DNA of 64,000 nucleotides from Candidatus Enterovibrio altilux (lineage in GTDB: Bacteria > Pseudomonadota > Gammaproteobacteria > Enterobacterales > Vibrionaceae). This document shows, piece after piece, positions 63,031 through 64,000 of the stretch. The translations under genes and the position numbers were made by a program. Each line of letters opens with the position of its first letter. The first letter of the stretch is position 1. The notes beneath the pieces are model-generated. The model saw nothing but the letters and a program-made list of their open reading frames with translations, searched no databases and had not been told where the DNA came from. The stretch is from assembly GCF_002381345.1 (NCBI RefSeq), contig NZ_CP020660.1:1-64000 (forward strand), given 5' to 3'.

Positions 63031-64000
63031 GGACTTTGTTTCTTCATGCAAGTTTAAATAACACATCACAACACTAGGAACGGTTAGACAATCGCTTTTG
63101 TGTAGCTATACTGAATCTGGTCAGCTTATTTAACATTATTTATTATTGCGAGGTTTCTCTAATCTGAGCATTGTGATCCCTCAAACTCAATATCTCTCCG
63201 AATAATTGTTTTGATGTAAAATATTGCCGTCTTTGATAAGGAACGTTTGTGGTAACTATACCCCCCACTGTTCAGGCTGAGGTGAACCGTATAATTACTG
63301 GTAATTGATCACTAAATTACACAGATTATTTCGTTTTTAAAAAGTTGTTCTTTTTCTTGATGAGATGAGTGAAACCGCTCGTTTAATACGAGCGGTTTCA
63401 TAGCATTGCTTGGTATCGTAGGCACTCTCGCCTAATATTTTATGAATTTTCCGGCGGGTCTGTTTGAATAAGTTAGGTAGCACTTTATCGTCAGTTACAT
63501 TTGATGAGCTTAACTCAGCAGTAATGATTGCATGCGTATTTATATTTACCACTTCATGCAACTTGCGCCAGACTCACCATTTACTGTTAGTGCCATGCTT
63601 TCTTACTTTCCATTCTCTTTCACCGTAGACTTTGAGTCCTGTAAAATCCATAGCTAAATGTTAGATGGTTCCTGTATTCTTTGTTTTGAACATGACGTTA
63701 ATTATTTTGGCTCGCTTGCTGACGCATGAATAATAAGGGTATGACAATGACAGCTTAACTAATTAAAAATAGAATTTATGAATCCTTTCAGACCTCTCAA
63801 TGGCATTGAAAATACGCGTTTATCCATGAAGGATGTAGTCATGGCTAAGTCGTTAAATAAAGGAGGTCTGCCATCATTACCCGACTTAGTTTAGTTCTAT
63901 AGCTGAATGGCTTCCTAATTAATTCAGGCTGTTAGTGAGCCGCCATTGGTTAAAGCTTGATATATTGCCTCCAGTTAGCTGTTTAGAACATTAATTGATA
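63031..64000 (-). mobile_element. IS903-like copy reaching the right edge
   Basis: GGACTTTGTTTCTTCATGCAA starts a minus-strand copy that continues past the window end. A 74-codon open stretch (63337-63561) shows the transposase centre, INTHAIITAELSSSNVTDDK and LGESAYDTKQCYETARIKRA, with the second catalytic aspartate region. It is otherwise broken. It appears to have inserted into the plus-strand copy whose fragment lies at 62871-63030. Confidence 0.82.

Overview
The window comes from a gammaproteobacterium of the family Vibrionaceae whose genome is eroding. Almost every intact gene has its closest remembered counterpart in Vibrio, Aliivibrio, Photobacterium or Enterovibrio, and short Vibrio-type blocks survive: pdhR-aceE-aceF, fieF-pfkA, speA-speB, glnK-amtB near fbpABC, csiV-mfd-plzB-lolCDE, hinT-lpoB, ppiB-lpxH and sodB-grxD. 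The DNA between the blocks is AT-rich and packed with decayed insertion sequences. About 32 intact genes fill only about half of the 64 kb. This pattern fits a host-restricted symbiont in an early to middle stage of genome reduction, such as the luminous ceratioid anglerfish symbionts 'Candidatus Enterovibrio'. That placement is inference; the window holds no rRNA or lux genes to test it.

Layout: 1-5077 aceF (partial), aceE, a ruined pdhR and an IS. 5155-9618 fieF and pfkA, each followed by IS remnants. 9622-12808 smpB, a probable ratA remnant and IS debris. 13063-16045 speA-speB (polyamines). 16200-20785 glnK-amtB between IS composites. 20980-24290 fbpA (ruined), fbpB, fbpC (iron uptake). 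24706-30175 gltX and maeA separated by IS debris. 30500-34290 a helicase remnant and vpsR. 34431-39258 yajG, lpoB, a COG3014 lipoprotein, hinT and bolA. 40020-50301 a ruined fructosamine kinase, csiV, mfd, plzB and lolCDE. 50305-55384 three IS6-family copies around crl, ruined ppiB and lpxH. 55776-64000 pepB, mrp, cspD, sodB and grxD between IS copies.

Two IS families are present. The dominant one is an IS5-family element of the IS903 group, about 1.05 kb, with ends close to GGCTTTGTTTCCTAA. Its more than 20 copies or fragments are all defective. The second is an IS6-family (IS26-like) element of about 0.85 kb with three very similar, also defective, copies. Several IS903-like remnants share one chimeric structure: a copy joined at a constant internal point to an inverted 225-bp transposase-3' tail, so that both termini are the same IS end. 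Short palindromes made of the same end fused to itself also occur. This is the most unusual structural signal in the window.

The intact genes are housekeeping functions: pyruvate and malate entry to central metabolism, glycolysis, glutamyl-tRNA charging, trans-translation, transcription-coupled repair, lipoprotein export, lipid A synthesis, Fe-S handling and oxidative defence. What has decayed is mainly regulatory or dispensable: pdhR, fbpA, ppiB, fructosamine kinase, probably ratA, and several unidentified genes. I recognised no previously undescribed defence or biosynthetic system, and I saw no tRNA, rRNA or CRISPR array by eye.
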